DNA of 22,693 nt from Mageeibacillus sp. UBA4314. Lineage in GTDB: Bacteria; Bacillota; Clostridia; Saccharofermentanales; Saccharofermentanaceae. Of this stretch, positions 15,344-22,693 are shown piece after piece (within the stretch, counting starts at the first letter, position 1; each line of letters starts with the position of its first letter). The position numbers and the translations under genes were made by a program. A model generated the notes under the pieces. The model searched no databases. It was not told the DNA's origin and saw only the letters and a list, made by a program, of their open reading frames with translations. The DNA lies in the NCBI GenBank assembly GCA_002394605.1, contig DGUI01000041.1, forward strand, positions 1-22,693. Reading direction: 5' to 3'.

Positions 15344-15352
15344 AGGTGAAGT

Positions 15353-16747
15353 ATGGCAGCCGAGATCAAGCCGATCTATTCAGAAGAGATCATAAGTATT
15401 CTCAAAGGGAACTATTCCCCCAAGGTCATCCACGACAAACTCGAGGATTACCATTCCAATGACATAGCGCAGGTTCTTGAAGGAGCCGAACCGAGATTAA
15501 GACGCAAACTCTACAGGGTTTGTGATGTTCATATGCTCGCAGAAGCTATCGAGTATATGGAAGAAGAGAATGCCGCAAAGTGTCTTGCCGAGATGGATAT
15601 CAGGAAGGCAGGAAGAGTCGTATCGGAACTCGAGACCGATACGGCAGCGAACGTTCTCCGTGAAATAGACAAGGATAAGAGAGATATCATCATCGATGCC
15701 CTTGATGCCGAGGCAAGACTCGATATCGCACTCATCGCATCATATGATGAGGATGAGATCGGTAGCCACATGACGGCAAACTTCATATCCATAAGCTACA
15801 AACTGTCCATAAAGCAGGCAATGAACGAGCTGGTCAGGCAGGCGAGGGATAACGATAACATCTCGACTTTGTTCATCGTTGATGACAGTGAGGAATTCTA
15901 CGGAGCGCTGGATCTTAAGGATCTTATCACTGCCAGGAGCGATGATGTCTTGGAAGACCTGATCGTAACGTCATTCCCTTATGTTTACGGCAATGAGCTC
16001 ATCGACGACTGTATCGAACGATTGAAGGACTATTCGGAGGAACTTGTTCCCGTACTCGATAATAACAACCGCATACTGGGAGTTATCACATCCCAGAACC
16101 TCATCGAAGTCGTCGATGATGAGATGGGTGAGGACTACGCCATGTTCGCCGGTCTTACTGCAGAGGAGGATCTTAAGGAGCCTCTTTCCAAGAGCCTTAT
16201 GAAGAGACTTCCATGGCTCCTGGCACTTCTGGCACTCGGCATGCTCGTCTCTTCAGTCGTCGGAATGTTTGAGAAGGTTATCGCGCAGCTTACCCTGATC
16301 ATGGCTTTCCAGACGCTGATACTCGATATGGCCGGCAACGTCGGAACGCAGTCTCTTGCTGTTACCATCCGCGTATTAACTGACGAGAACCTCTCGTTCA
16401 AACAGAAGGTCCATCTCGTGTTCAAGGAGATGAGGGTAGGCATCTCAGTCGGTCTGATCTTAGGTTCCATGTCTTTTATACTGGTCGGTCTCTACCTGAT
16501 GTTCATAAAGTCACAGACAGTGCTCAACGCATTTGCCATAAGCGGCTGCATTGGCATAGCCCTCATGATCGCGATGCTCATATCAAGTGCGTTGGGAACG
16601 ATGATCCCGCTGTTCTTTAAGAAGATCAAGGTTGACCCTGCGGTTGCATCCGGTCCCCTCATCACGACGGTAAACGACCTCGTCGCAGTTGTCACATATT
16701 ACGGGCTTGCATGGATTTTGCTCCTTAATGTGATTCACATGGCTTGA
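15353..16747 (+). CDS. mgtE: MgtE-type magnesium channel/transporter
   Basis: The protein has 464 residues, full length. The order is an N-terminal superhelical MgtE-N domain (about 10-130), a CBS pair (about 135-255) and five membrane helices (about 285-464). The membrane part contains MAGNVGTQSLAVTIR, the conserved region of the Mg2+ pore, and the C-terminal helix has VNDLVAVVTYYGLAWILL. The CBS and N domains bind Mg2+ and close the channel when intracellular magnesium is high. CGGAGGTG sits just before the ATG. The gene has its own promoter and a long leader, suggesting further control at the RNA level. thyA follows after 54 bases with its own promoter-like sequences. Confidence 0.95.
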   Translation: MAAEIKPIYSEEIISILKGNYSPKVIHDKLEDYHSNDIAQVLEGAEPRLRRKLYRVCDVHMLAEAIEYMEEENAAKCLAEMDIRKAGRVVSELETDTAANVLREIDKDKRDIIIDALDAEARLDIALIASYDEDEIGSHMTANFISISYKLSIKQAMNELVRQARDNDNISTLFIVDDSEEFYGALDLKDLITARSDDVLEDLIVTSFPYVYGNELIDDCIERLKDYSEELVPVLDNNNRILGVITSQNLIEVVDDEMGEDYAMFAGLTAEEDLKEPLSKSLMKRLPWLLALLALGMLVSSVVGMFEKVIAQLTLIMAFQTLILDMAGNVGTQSLAVTIRVLTDENLSFKQKVHLVFKEMRVGISVGLILGSMSFILVGLYLMFIKSQTVLNAFAISGCIGIALMIAMLISSALGTMIPLFFKKIKVDPAVASGPLITTVNDLVAVVTYYGLAWILLLNVIHMA

Positions 16748-16771
16748 TATCATTCAAGGTGTGATATCATT
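16745..16771 (+). promoter_or_regulatory. paired TGATATCATT elements before thyA
   Basis: TGATATCATT, with a palindromic TGATATCA core, occurs at 16745-16754 and 16762-16771, 17 bases apart. The second reads as an extended -10 (TGaTATCAT) about 31 bases before the thyA ATG. The first overlaps the mgtE stop. They may be promoter parts or a two-site operator. Confidence 0.4.
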
Positions 16772-16801
16772 AAGTATAGTTTGATAACAGGTGGTGTACG
16801 T

Positions 16802-17632
16802 ATGAGCTACGCAGATGAGATTTTCGATAAGAATATTGAACAGATCCTTAATTCAGGGTATTCGACTGAGAACGATAAGGTAAGGCCGCACTGGGAAGAC
16901 GGTTCTCCTGCTTATACCTACAAGGCTTTCTGCATCGTTAACAGATATGAGCTTGCAAAGGAATTCCCGATGCTCACACAGAGATATATCAATTTTAAGG
17001 GTGCAATAGATGAACTCCTGTGGATATGGCAGAAGAAGTCTAATAATGTCAAGGATCTCGGCACTCATATTTGGGATGCCTGGGCTGATGAGAACGGTTC
17101 CATCGGCAAGGCTTACGGATACCAGCTCGGCGTTAAGCACCAGTATAAGGAAGGCATGATGGATCAGGTTGACAGAGTTTTGTTCGACCTGAAGAACAAC
17201 CCGTCAAGCCGCCGTATCATGACTAATATCTATGTGCATCAGGATCTTCATGAGATGGGACTCTATCCCTGCGCATATTCAATGACTTTCAACGTTACGG
17301 GCAATAAGCTCAATGCCATACTGAACCAGCGCTCCAACGACATGCTCGTTGCCAACGGCTGGAATGTATGCCAGTATGCCGTTCTGGTACACCTGTTTGC
17401 AAGGTGTTCCGGTCTTGAAGTCGGCGAGTTCGTCCATGTCATCGCTGATGCTCATGTCTACGACAGACACGTCCCGATCGTTAAGGAGGTCATCTCACGT
17501 CCGTGCTATCCTGCACCGAAGCTCGTTATCGATGAGGGCATTACTGATTTCTATCAGTTTACTGTTGATAACATCCGTCTGGAGAACTACCAGTACGGCG
17601 AGAAAGTGAAAGGAATACCGGTTGCGGTTTGA
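16802..17632 (+). CDS. thyA: thymidylate synthase
   Basis: The protein has 276 residues, slightly longer than the E. coli enzyme. It converts dUMP to dTMP using methylene-tetrahydrofolate, producing dihydrofolate. The catalytic cysteine is Cys157 in YPCAYSMTF, followed by the folate/dUMP-binding QRSND (176-180). YQLGVKHQY and SRRIMTN are also typical. I chose the ATG at 16802, preceded by AGGTGGTG, rather than the upstream in-frame ATG at 16781. Dihydrofolate reductase starts 5 bases after its stop, so the two enzymes that recycle folate are made together. Confidence 0.96.
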   Translation: MSYADEIFDKNIEQILNSGYSTENDKVRPHWEDGSPAYTYKAFCIVNRYELAKEFPMLTQRYINFKGAIDELLWIWQKKSNNVKDLGTHIWDAWADENGSIGKAYGYQLGVKHQYKEGMMDQVDRVLFDLKNNPSSRRIMTNIYVHQDLHEMGLYPCAYSMTFNVTGNKLNAILNQRSNDMLVANGWNVCQYAVLVHLFARCSGLEVGEFVHVIADAHVYDRHVPIVKEVISRPCYPAPKLVIDEGITDFYQFTVDNIRLENYQYGEKVKGIPVAV

Positions 17633-17637
17633 GTAAT

Positions 17638-18132
17638 ATGATAGCTATAGCTGCTGTAGATCAGAATTGGGGAATAGGTTACAAGGGAGATCTTCTGATA
17701 TCTCTTCCGGAGGACCAGAAGGGAGTATTCCGTAAGTATACTTCAGGACATACGGTCGTGTATGGCCGTAAGACCCTCATGACTTTCCCGGGTGAGAGAC
17801 TTCTTCCCAACAGGACTAATATCATCCTGACGCGCAATCCTGATTTTGTTAAGGAAGGTGCAGTGATCCTCCATTCCACGGAGGAACTCATGCAGTACAT
17901 GAGGAAGCACCGCAAGGAAGAGATATACCTCATTGGCGGAGCCGAGATGTACAACTCGTTTATCGAGATATGCGACCATGCGATAATCACGGCGATCAAG
18001 GCGGAGTTTACTGCTGATGCTTTCTTCCCGAACCTGGATGAATCCCCCGAGTGGGAACTCGAAGAGGAAGAACCCGAGATCATGAGCGAGAAGGGCGTAG
18101 CATTTACAGTCCGTCATTACAAGAGAGTATAA
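17638..18132 (+). CDS. folA: dihydrofolate reductase
   Basis: The protein has 164 residues, normal for bacterial enzymes. It reduces dihydrofolate to tetrahydrofolate with NADPH, regenerating the cofactor used by the adjacent thymidylate synthase. The N-terminus MIAIAAVDQNWGIGYKGDLL is characteristic; Asp26 in LPED is the catalytic acid, TVVYGRKT the NADPH-binding segment and LIGGAEMY the conserved Gly-Gly motif. The ATG at 17638 gives the canonical start; an upstream TTG at 17629 overlaps the thyA stop. The ribosome binding site is weak, consistent with translational coupling to thyA. Confidence 0.95.
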   Translation: MIAIAAVDQNWGIGYKGDLLISLPEDQKGVFRKYTSGHTVVYGRKTLMTFPGERLLPNRTNIILTRNPDFVKEGAVILHSTEELMQYMRKHRKEEIYLIGGAEMYNSFIEICDHAIITAIKAEFTADAFFPNLDESPEWELEEEEPEIMSEKGVAFTVRHYKRV

Positions 18133-18139
18133 GACTGAT

Positions 18140-18862
18140 ATGAAGAAATTCTCTGCTGCTGTTCTGGTTGCTGTCCTGTTGCTTAGCGGATGCTCGGGCA
18201 AGACGGATGAAAGTTTTGTTGTATCTTCGTCTGAAGTTACAACTTCAACCACGGTAACAGAGGTTACTTCTGCTTCGACATCTGAATCTATTGAGACGTC
18301 CGGGACTTCTGAAGGATTATCAGACAAACTTGTTCCCAGAGATATAATAGGTGATGTTAACGGTGACAGATATGTCAGCGAACTCGGTAAAGTCGCTTAT
18401 GTAGTTGAAGGCAAGGCGAAATTCGACGGCAGGAACAAACTCCAGGCTTCATACGGTGATATAAATCTTGACAGCAGGATCGTGGATCTTGAGCCTAAGC
18501 AAGTTATCGCAGGACAGAGGATAATGTGGCCGGACGGAAGCAATCTCACGATATCATTCCAGTATTCACCCAAGGTTACACCTGATCTTCAGGATAAGTT
18601 TGTTGAGGATAGTATCCCCGGCATAAAGAGTACCATCGAGTCATTGCAGTTTACGGTGGATCAGTGCGAGGCTGCTATATGCAATATAGGTGACAAAGAG
18701 TATAAAGCTGTCAAGATCAAGTGTCACAGCGATTCGATGAAGCTGGATCAGATGATCATATATATGTTCCATGATAACGGGCTGATCACAACGGTAGCTG
18801 CGACATCGACTGAAGGGAAATATTCAGTTGATCTGATGCTTACTAATCTTGAATTCCAGTAA
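18140..18862 (+). CDS. lipoprotein of unknown function
   Basis: The protein has 240 residues. A clear lipoprotein signal (LLLSGC, Cys18) is followed by a Ser/Thr/Glu-rich linker (about 20-62), typical of proteins spaced away from the membrane through the wall. The folded part (about 65-240) looks beta-rich with a few cysteines and no motif I recognise. It starts 7 bases after dihydrofolate reductase, so it is probably the last gene of the thyA transcript, though its function need not be related. No convincing terminator was found between it and the cad-type promoter. Confidence 0.75.
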   Translation: MKKFSAAVLVAVLLLSGCSGKTDESFVVSSSEVTTSTTVTEVTSASTSESIETSGTSEGLSDKLVPRDIIGDVNGDRYVSELGKVAYVVEGKAKFDGRNKLQASYGDINLDSRIVDLEPKQVIAGQRIMWPDGSNLTISFQYSPKVTPDLQDKFVEDSIPGIKSTIESLQFTVDQCEAAICNIGDKEYKAVKIKCHSDSMKLDQMIIYMFHDNGLITTVAATSTEGKYSVDLMLTNLEFQ

Positions 18863-18909
18863 AGTAGGGGAGTACTGCTTTTTCCCGGAAGGTTTTTATC
18901 ATTTTCCTA

Positions 18910-18938
18910 TTGACAACATCCTGACTCAGAGATAATAT
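18910..18938 (+). promoter_or_regulatory. promoter of the heavy-metal efflux operon
   Basis: TTGACA (18910-18915), an exact 17-base spacer and TAATAT (18933-18938) form a near-consensus sigma-A promoter. Confidence 0.75.
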
Positions 18939-18972
18939 ATGAGCAGTTAAACATATGAGCAAATGTTCATAT
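18937..18972 (+). promoter_or_regulatory. ArsR/SmtB-type operator
   Basis: ATATGAGCA (18953-18961) and TGTTCATAT (18964-18972) form an inverted repeat separated by two bases with a single mismatch, in the 12-2-12 style of ArsR/SmtB sensors. A third half-site, ATATGAGCA, occurs at 18937-18945 and overlaps the -10. The full site lies at and just after the transcription start. Confidence 0.75.
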
Positions 18973-18988
18973 ATAAGGAGTACCTGAT

Positions 18989-19339
18989 ATGACAAAGAAA
19001 TGCACTCACGATCACACGGAACTTCTGGGAAGGATCAGGGGCGAACTGCCGACTGATGAACTCTTGTCTGACCTGGCAGATCTCTATAAGATCTTCGGCG
19101 ATTCCACAAGGATCAAGATCATGTTCTCGCTCTATGAGGAAGAGATGTGCGTATGTGCGATCTCTGAACTCCTGGGCATGACCCAGTCTGCCATCTCGCA
19201 CCAGCTTAAGGTCCTTAAGGATGCCAAGCTCGTCGCTAACAGGCGGGAAGGCAAGACGATCTATTACAGGCTGTCTGACGATCATGTCAAGTCGATCATT
19301 GCGCAGGGTTTTGACCACCTGCTTGAAGAAGATCAATAA
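18989..19339 (+). CDS. ArsR/SmtB-family metal-sensing repressor
   Basis: A 116-residue winged-helix repressor. Two known metal sites are present. The alpha-3N type site has Cys54-x-Cys56 in MCVCAI plus Cys5, His7 and His9 near the N-terminus, as in CadC-like sensors of Cd, Pb and Zn. The alpha-5 site has Asp97, His99, His110 and Glu113, with the same spacing as SmtB (Asp104, His106, His117, Glu120). The recognition helix is MTQSAISHQLKVL. Metal binding should release it from the operator just upstream, switching on the two downstream genes. AAGGAG precedes the ATG. Zn, Cd and Pb are the likely inducers; arsenic is unlikely. Confidence 0.92.
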   Translation: MTKKCTHDHTELLGRIRGELPTDELLSDLADLYKIFGDSTRIKIMFSLYEEEMCVCAISELLGMTQSAISHQLKVLKDAKLVANRREGKTIYYRLSDDHVKSIIAQGFDHLLEEDQ

Positions 19340-19357
19340 TTAACGGAGGATATACAA

Positions 19358-19576
19358 ATGAAGAAGGTTTTTGAATTGGATGAGGTCGATTGCGCTAACT
19401 GCGCCAGGAAGATGCAGGAAGCTGTTGCTAAGATCGACGGCGTTGATAATGTAACAGTTAATTTCTTTACACAGAAGATGACTCTTGAGGCAGCTGACGA
19501 CAAGTTCGATGATGTTCTCAAGGAAGCTCTCAAGGTCCTTAAGAAAGTTGAACCTGACTGCGAAGTAATAGTCTGA
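19358..19576 (+). CDS. free heavy-metal-associated (HMA) domain protein
   Basis: A 72-residue single-domain protein with the beta-alpha-beta-beta-alpha-beta pattern of HMA domains. The metal motif is Cys12-Ala-Asn-Cys15 in VDCANCARK, the form seen in Zn/Cd-type domains rather than copper-type MTCxxC. It starts 18 bases after the repressor with GGAGG upstream and ends 17 bases before the ATPase, which lacks its own N-terminal HMA domain. It probably acts as the detached metal-binding domain or a soluble chaperone for the pump. Confidence 0.9.
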   Translation: MKKVFELDEVDCANCARKMQEAVAKIDGVDNVTVNFFTQKMTLEAADDKFDDVLKEALKVLKKVEPDCEVIV

Positions 19577-19593
19577 TCTGACAGAGGCCCGGT

Positions 19594-21468
19594 ATGAAGA
19601 AGTATCTCAACAGGAAGCAGCGCAAATGGCTGCTCAGGATAGTTATTGCCTTAATCCTGATGGTAATCTGCTATATCATCAATGAAGTGTTTGAACCGGT
19701 TTGGTTTATCGCACTTCCGATGTTCATGATCCCTTATGTGATCTGCGGTTATGACGTAATAAAGAGTGCGGCGGTAAACATCGTCCACGGACAGGTCTTC
19801 GATGAGAAGTTCCTTATGGCTTTGGCTACGATCGGTGCCATAGCTACGGGCGAATATCCTGAAGCTGTTGCGGTAATGCTCTTTTATCAGATCGGAGAGC
19901 TGTTCCAAAGCATAGCTGTCGGCAGATCGAGGAAATCGATAGCGGGTCTCATGGACATCAGGCCCGATTATGCCAACCTGCTTGACGGCGATGAGGAGAG
20001 GATGGTATCTCCGGAGGAAGTCCCGGTAGGTTCGGTAATCGTTGTGAAGCCGGGTGAGAAGATCCCGCTCGACGGCGTGATCGTTGAAGGAGCCACAACG
20101 ATCAACACTGCAGCCCTCACAGGCGAAAGCGTTCCTTCAGATGCCGGTTACAGCGACAATGTCATATCGGGCACATTAAATCTCACAGGCGTAATAAAGG
20201 TCCGCACGACAAGCAATTTTACGGAGAGTACCGTTGCGAAGATACTTGAATTAGTCGAGAATTCCTACGACAAGAAAGCTAGGGTCGAGAATTTCATCAC
20301 CAGATTTGCCAGGTGGTATACGCCCTGCGTCGTAATAGCGGCTCTCCTCCTTTTTGTCATCCCGCCGCTCATGACAGATCCGTCTTCGTGGGCAGTGTGG
20401 AGCACATGGCTTAACAGGGCGATGGTATTTCTCGTAGTATCATGTCCTTGTGCACTTGTAGTATCCGTGCCGCTCTCCTTTTTCGGAGGGCTCGGAGGAG
20501 CGTCAAGGGAAGGCGTGCTCATAAAGGGCGCAAACTATCTGGAAGCTTTGTCCCGTATCGATACCGTAGTTTTTGATAAGACAGGGACGATCACTGAGGG
20601 AAGCTTTGCCGTGGATGACATACATCCCAATGAGATATCGGCTGCTGATCTGCTCGACATCGCTGCATGCTGTGAGAGCTATTCGGGGCATCCCGTTGCA
20701 GAATCGATCGTACGTGCTCATGAAGGTCACATAGACAAGTCGCGCATAGATTCCGTGGAAGAAGTCGCAGGCAAGGGAATAAGGGCCATAGTCGACGGAC
20801 AGGAATACTTCTGCGGAAACGGTGCATTAATGGAAATGAGCGGTGCGAAATGGCATGAATGCCATCTTACCGGAACTGTGATCCATGTAAGCCGTGGCAG
20901 CGAATACTTGGGCCATATCATAATCAGCGATCAGATCAAGCCTGATTCGGCGCTTGCGATGGAAGAACTCAAAGCTGTCGGTATCAAGAGAACCGTCATG
21001 CTCACAGGCGACAAGACGGCTGTAGCTGAATCCGTGGCGTCCAAAGTCGGCATAACGGACGTTTTTGCCGAACTCCTGCCTCAGGACAAGGTCAGCAAGG
21101 TCGAAGAACTGCTGTCAGGCGGTGCAAAGCTCGCTTTTGTCGGAGACGGTATAAATGATGCGCCGGTGTTGACCAGGGCTGATGTAGGCATCGCAATGGG
21201 TGCGATGGGTTCTGATGCTGCGATCGAGTCTGCGGATGTCGTACTGATGGACGACAAGCTCAGCAAGATCGCCAAAGCGGTTAAGATCGCCAGGAGAACC
21301 ATGGTCATAGTCAGGGAGAACATTATCTTTGCACTGGGTGTAAAACTCGTTATCCTTGCTTTGGGAGCCCTGGGTATCGCCGGAATGTGGCTTGCCGTAT
21401 TCGGTGACGTGGGAGTTCTCGTCATTGCCATCCTTAATGCAATGAGAGCCATGATGAAGATCAGGTGA
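19594..21468 (+). CDS. cadA: P1B-type Zn/Cd/Pb-exporting ATPase
   Basis: The protein has 624 residues; full-length CadA/ZntA proteins with an N-terminal HMA domain have about 700-730. This one starts directly with the first membrane helices and has no HMA domain, which is encoded by the preceding gene. Key motifs: LTGES (actuator), SCPCAL (Cys284-Pro-Cys286, membrane metal site), DKTGT (Asp328, phosphorylated), SGHPVAES (His366-Pro367), GDGIND (517-522). Lys584 and Asp605 in the last helices match the ZntA residues that define P1B-2 pumps, so Zn2+, Cd2+ and Pb2+ are the expected substrates. It is the third gene of the metal-induced operon. The sequence after the stop is T-rich but has no convincing terminator hairpin. 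Confidence 0.95.
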   Translation: MKKYLNRKQRKWLLRIVIALILMVICYIINEVFEPVWFIALPMFMIPYVICGYDVIKSAAVNIVHGQVFDEKFLMALATIGAIATGEYPEAVAVMLFYQIGELFQSIAVGRSRKSIAGLMDIRPDYANLLDGDEERMVSPEEVPVGSVIVVKPGEKIPLDGVIVEGATTINTAALTGESVPSDAGYSDNVISGTLNLTGVIKVRTTSNFTESTVAKILELVENSYDKKARVENFITRFARWYTPCVVIAALLLFVIPPLMTDPSSWAVWSTWLNRAMVFLVVSCPCALVVSVPLSFFGGLGGASREGVLIKGANYLEALSRIDTVVFDKTGTITEGSFAVDDIHPNEISAADLLDIAACCESYSGHPVAESIVRAHEGHIDKSRIDSVEEVAGKGIRAIVDGQEYFCGNGALMEMSGAKWHECHLTGTVIHVSRGSEYLGHIIISDQIKPDSALAMEELKAVGIKRTVMLTGDKTAVAESVASKVGITDVFAELLPQDKVSKVEELLSGGAKLAFVGDGINDAPVLTRADVGIAMGAMGSDAAIESADVVLMDDKLSKIAKAVKIARRTMVIVRENIIFALGVKLVILALGALGIAGMWLAVFGDVGVLVIAILNAMRAMMKIR

Positions 21469-21536
21469 GAAAACGGCAAACGATACGGTTTTTTCCGATT
21501 TTCGTATTAATTGTCAGCTATTATTCCCGTTTTTTC

Positions 21537-21595
21537 TGATACTATCGGGCGTATAGGGAATGGGCCCGTTCCTCCAATCTGATACGATAAGGAGG
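21537..21595 (+). promoter_or_regulatory. putative promoter and ribosome binding site of the Rpn-family gene
   Basis: TGaTACTAT (21537-21545) is an acceptable extended -10. AAGGAGG (21589-21595) precedes the ATG at 21602. The rest of the 132-base gap is T-rich, with only weak potential hairpins. Confidence 0.4.
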
Positions 21596-21601
21596 TTCAT
21601 T

Positions 21602-22408
21602 ATGTCCTTAACAAAATACGATATCGATCAACTGTGCTTATTTGACGATGAGTTCTTTGCCGAATGCTTCAGGGGTCATCCTGAATGTACTGAAGAGCTG
21701 TTGAGGATAATCCTTGGCATCTCAAACATCAGGATCGTCAGGCACAGGGTACAAAATCCCATCACAAACAACGATAAGAGGGGTGTCAGGCTCGATGTTT
21801 ATGCTGTCGGTGAGGATAACAGTACTGTATATAACATTGAGATCCAGAAGACGGATACGCATAATCTGCGCAAGAGGTCACGGTATAATTCGTCCATGAT
21901 CGATGCGAGAACGACCATCGGCAAGAACGATGACTTCAACAAGCTACCCGAATCTTATGTAATCTTCATATGCAGAGATGATATAATCAAGAGTAATGAG
22001 GCGGTATATCACTTTAAGCGAAGGACCGATAAAAGCGTCGAACTTGAAGACGGAACGAACATCATATTTGTCAACGGGTCTTACGAAGGAGATGACGACA
22101 TCGGGAAACTGATGAGCGACTTTGTGGAGACTGATGTCGGAAAGATGAATAACAGCATACTAGCCGGAAGGGTAGCAGAGGCAAGGGAAGAAGAGGAAGC
22201 CAGGCGTGGAAAGAAAGGAGACAAGGATAAGATGATAGTTACACATTTTGATAAGCTGATGATGAAGGAGAGAGAAGCAGGACTCGAGGAGGGTTCAATC
22301 GACACTGCAAGGCGCATGCTGGCGAAGGGGAAGTACTCGATCGACGAGATCGCTGAGATAACAGATCTCACGGTCGAGAAGGTCCGGGAAATAGCTGACA
22401 GTGTATGA
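21602..22408 (+). CDS. Rpn family recombination-promoting nuclease / PD-(D/E)XK putative transposase
   Basis: The protein has 268 residues. The N-terminal half carries a PD-(D/E)XK nuclease core: Asp65 in VRLDVYA, Glu80-x-Gln82-Lys83 in NIEIQK (the family's usual E-x-Q variant), then the conserved RSRYNSSMID. The C-terminus (about 215-268) is charged and helical, ending in a small helical motif, ARRMLAKGKYSIDEIAEIT...VREI, found at the end of many family members. Rpn proteins nick DNA and promote RecA-independent recombination in E. coli; they are often annotated as transposases, though most are not part of a mobile element. No terminal inverted repeats or target duplications are visible here. 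It ends next to a terminator shared with pfp. Confidence 0.88.
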   Translation: MSLTKYDIDQLCLFDDEFFAECFRGHPECTEELLRIILGISNIRIVRHRVQNPITNNDKRGVRLDVYAVGEDNSTVYNIEIQKTDTHNLRKRSRYNSSMIDARTTIGKNDDFNKLPESYVIFICRDDIIKSNEAVYHFKRRTDKSVELEDGTNIIFVNGSYEGDDDIGKLMSDFVETDVGKMNNSILAGRVAEAREEEEARRGKKGDKDKMIVTHFDKLMMKEREAGLEEGSIDTARRMLAKGKYSIDEIAEITDLTVEKVREIADSV

Positions 22409-22410
22409 TA

Positions 22411-22444
22411 CAAAAATGAGGCGGTCTCATTATGAGACCGCCTC
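22411..22444. terminator. bidirectional intrinsic terminator
   Basis: GAGGCGGTCTCA (22418-22429) and TGAGACCGCCTC (22433-22444) form a perfect 12-bp stem with a 3-base loop. On the minus strand it is followed by ATTTTTG, so it is best suited to ending pfp. It also lies just after the Rpn gene on the plus strand. Confidence 0.9.
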
Positions 22445-22473
22445 GTTCTAAGTAAGATTACTTATAAGAAGCA

Positions 22474-22693
22474 TCAGCCCTTCTCGAGAGCGAGTGTCCT
22501 TGTTGTGATGTCGCAAACTGAAGAAGGTCCGTAGTACTGGATAGCACCGGGATATGTGAAGCATGTCTCAACAGCCCACTTCTCACGGTTAGCTTCGAAG
22601 AACTTGAAGGGCTTGCCGTCGAGTTCTACAAGAGCCTTACGGATAACCGGCTTATCTGCGCCGTTCCTTCTCTCGATGTTCATCATCTTTGTG
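22474..22693 (-). CDS. pfp: pyrophosphate-dependent phosphofructokinase, C-terminal fragment (cut by window)
   Basis: Only the last 70-odd residues are in the window; the gene continues past 22693. The sequence ADKPVIRKALVELDGKPF, the FEANREKW segment and the ending TYPGAIQYYGPSSVCD...TLALEKG match the C-terminus of diphosphate-fructose-6-phosphate 1-phosphotransferases of Clostridia. These make fructose 1,6-bisphosphate from fructose 6-phosphate with pyrophosphate instead of ATP, reversibly, which saves ATP in fermentative anaerobes. The methionine codons at 22681-22686 are internal, not the start. The terminator at 22411-22444 lies 30 bases after the stop. Confidence 0.85.
   Translation of the reverse strand, partial: TKMMNIERRNGADKPVIRKALVELDGKPFKFFEANREKWAVETCFTYPGAIQYYGPSSVCDITTRTLALEKG

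Noticed and set aside
15206..15352. M-box, yybP-ykoY or other known riboswitch before mgtE
   Set aside because: None of the conserved core sequences of those classes is visible; only local pairing can be supported.
17743..18327. 194-residue minus-strand open frame over dihydrofolate reductase and the next gene start
   Set aside because: It is antisense to a confident enzyme gene, spans a gene boundary and has no homology I recognise.
21470..21545. Terminator after the cadA-type gene
   Set aside because: T-runs and short inverted repeats (3-5 bp) are present, but no stem is stable enough to call.
21469..22444. Rpn-family gene as part of an insertion sequence
   Set aside because: No terminal inverted repeats or target-site duplications could be found on either side.

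Overview
The window looks like a chromosomal segment of an anaerobic Firmicute in class Clostridia, probably a gut or rumen member of the Lachnospirales/Saccharofermentans type. The evidence is mid-range GC, strong GGAGG ribosome binding sites, Clostridia-style lipoproteins, an Rpn-family nuclease gene, encoded CCA ends on the tRNAs, and the C-terminus of a pyrophosphate-dependent phosphofructokinase at the right edge. The genus is inference. There is no phage module, CRISPR array or complete insertion sequence.

Layout. (1) 1-140: a 65-bp tandem repeat with internal hairpins. (2) 188-3086: a lipoprotein gene, a DtxR-like metalloregulator, a YcxB-like membrane protein and a MATE transporter, arranged as convergent pairs whose 3' ends overlap. 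(3) 3168-5603: an EAL phosphodiesterase with PAS domains and a degenerate C-terminal GGDEF domain. (4) 5665-5891: two proline tRNAs (anticodons CGG and AGG) followed by a terminator. (5) 5930-15156: seven tightly packed plus-strand genes encoding a membrane acyltransferase, a membrane SpoIIE/PP2C phosphatase, a DUF1015 protein, a YabE-like lipoprotein, a secreted repeat protein with a transglutaminase-like domain, an AlgI-like MBOAT acyltransferase and an AlgX-like SGNH protein. (6) 15157-16747: a structured leader with a small ORF, then mgtE. (7) 16802-18862: thyA, dihydrofolate reductase and a lipoprotein. (8) 18910-21468: a promoter and operator followed by an ArsR-family sensor, a free HMA metal-binding protein and a CadA/ZntA-type ATPase. 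(9) 21602-22408: an Rpn-family nuclease. (10) 22474-22693: the 3' end of pfp on the minus strand, with a terminator shared with the Rpn gene.

How the genes work together. The block at 5930-15156 reads as one transcription unit for modifying a surface polymer. The MBOAT protein would pass acyl groups across the membrane to the AlgX-like protein. The repeat/transglutaminase-like protein and the YabE-like lipoprotein would act in the wall. The PP2C phosphatase would provide signalling input. The cad-type operon is a self-contained Zn/Cd/Pb efflux unit, and thyA with dihydrofolate reductase forms the usual thymidylate/folate pair. The strongest leads are the seven-gene surface operon with its exact 25-residue repeat protein, three genes with apparently leaderless promoters, the mgtE leader ORF and the A34 proline tRNA.
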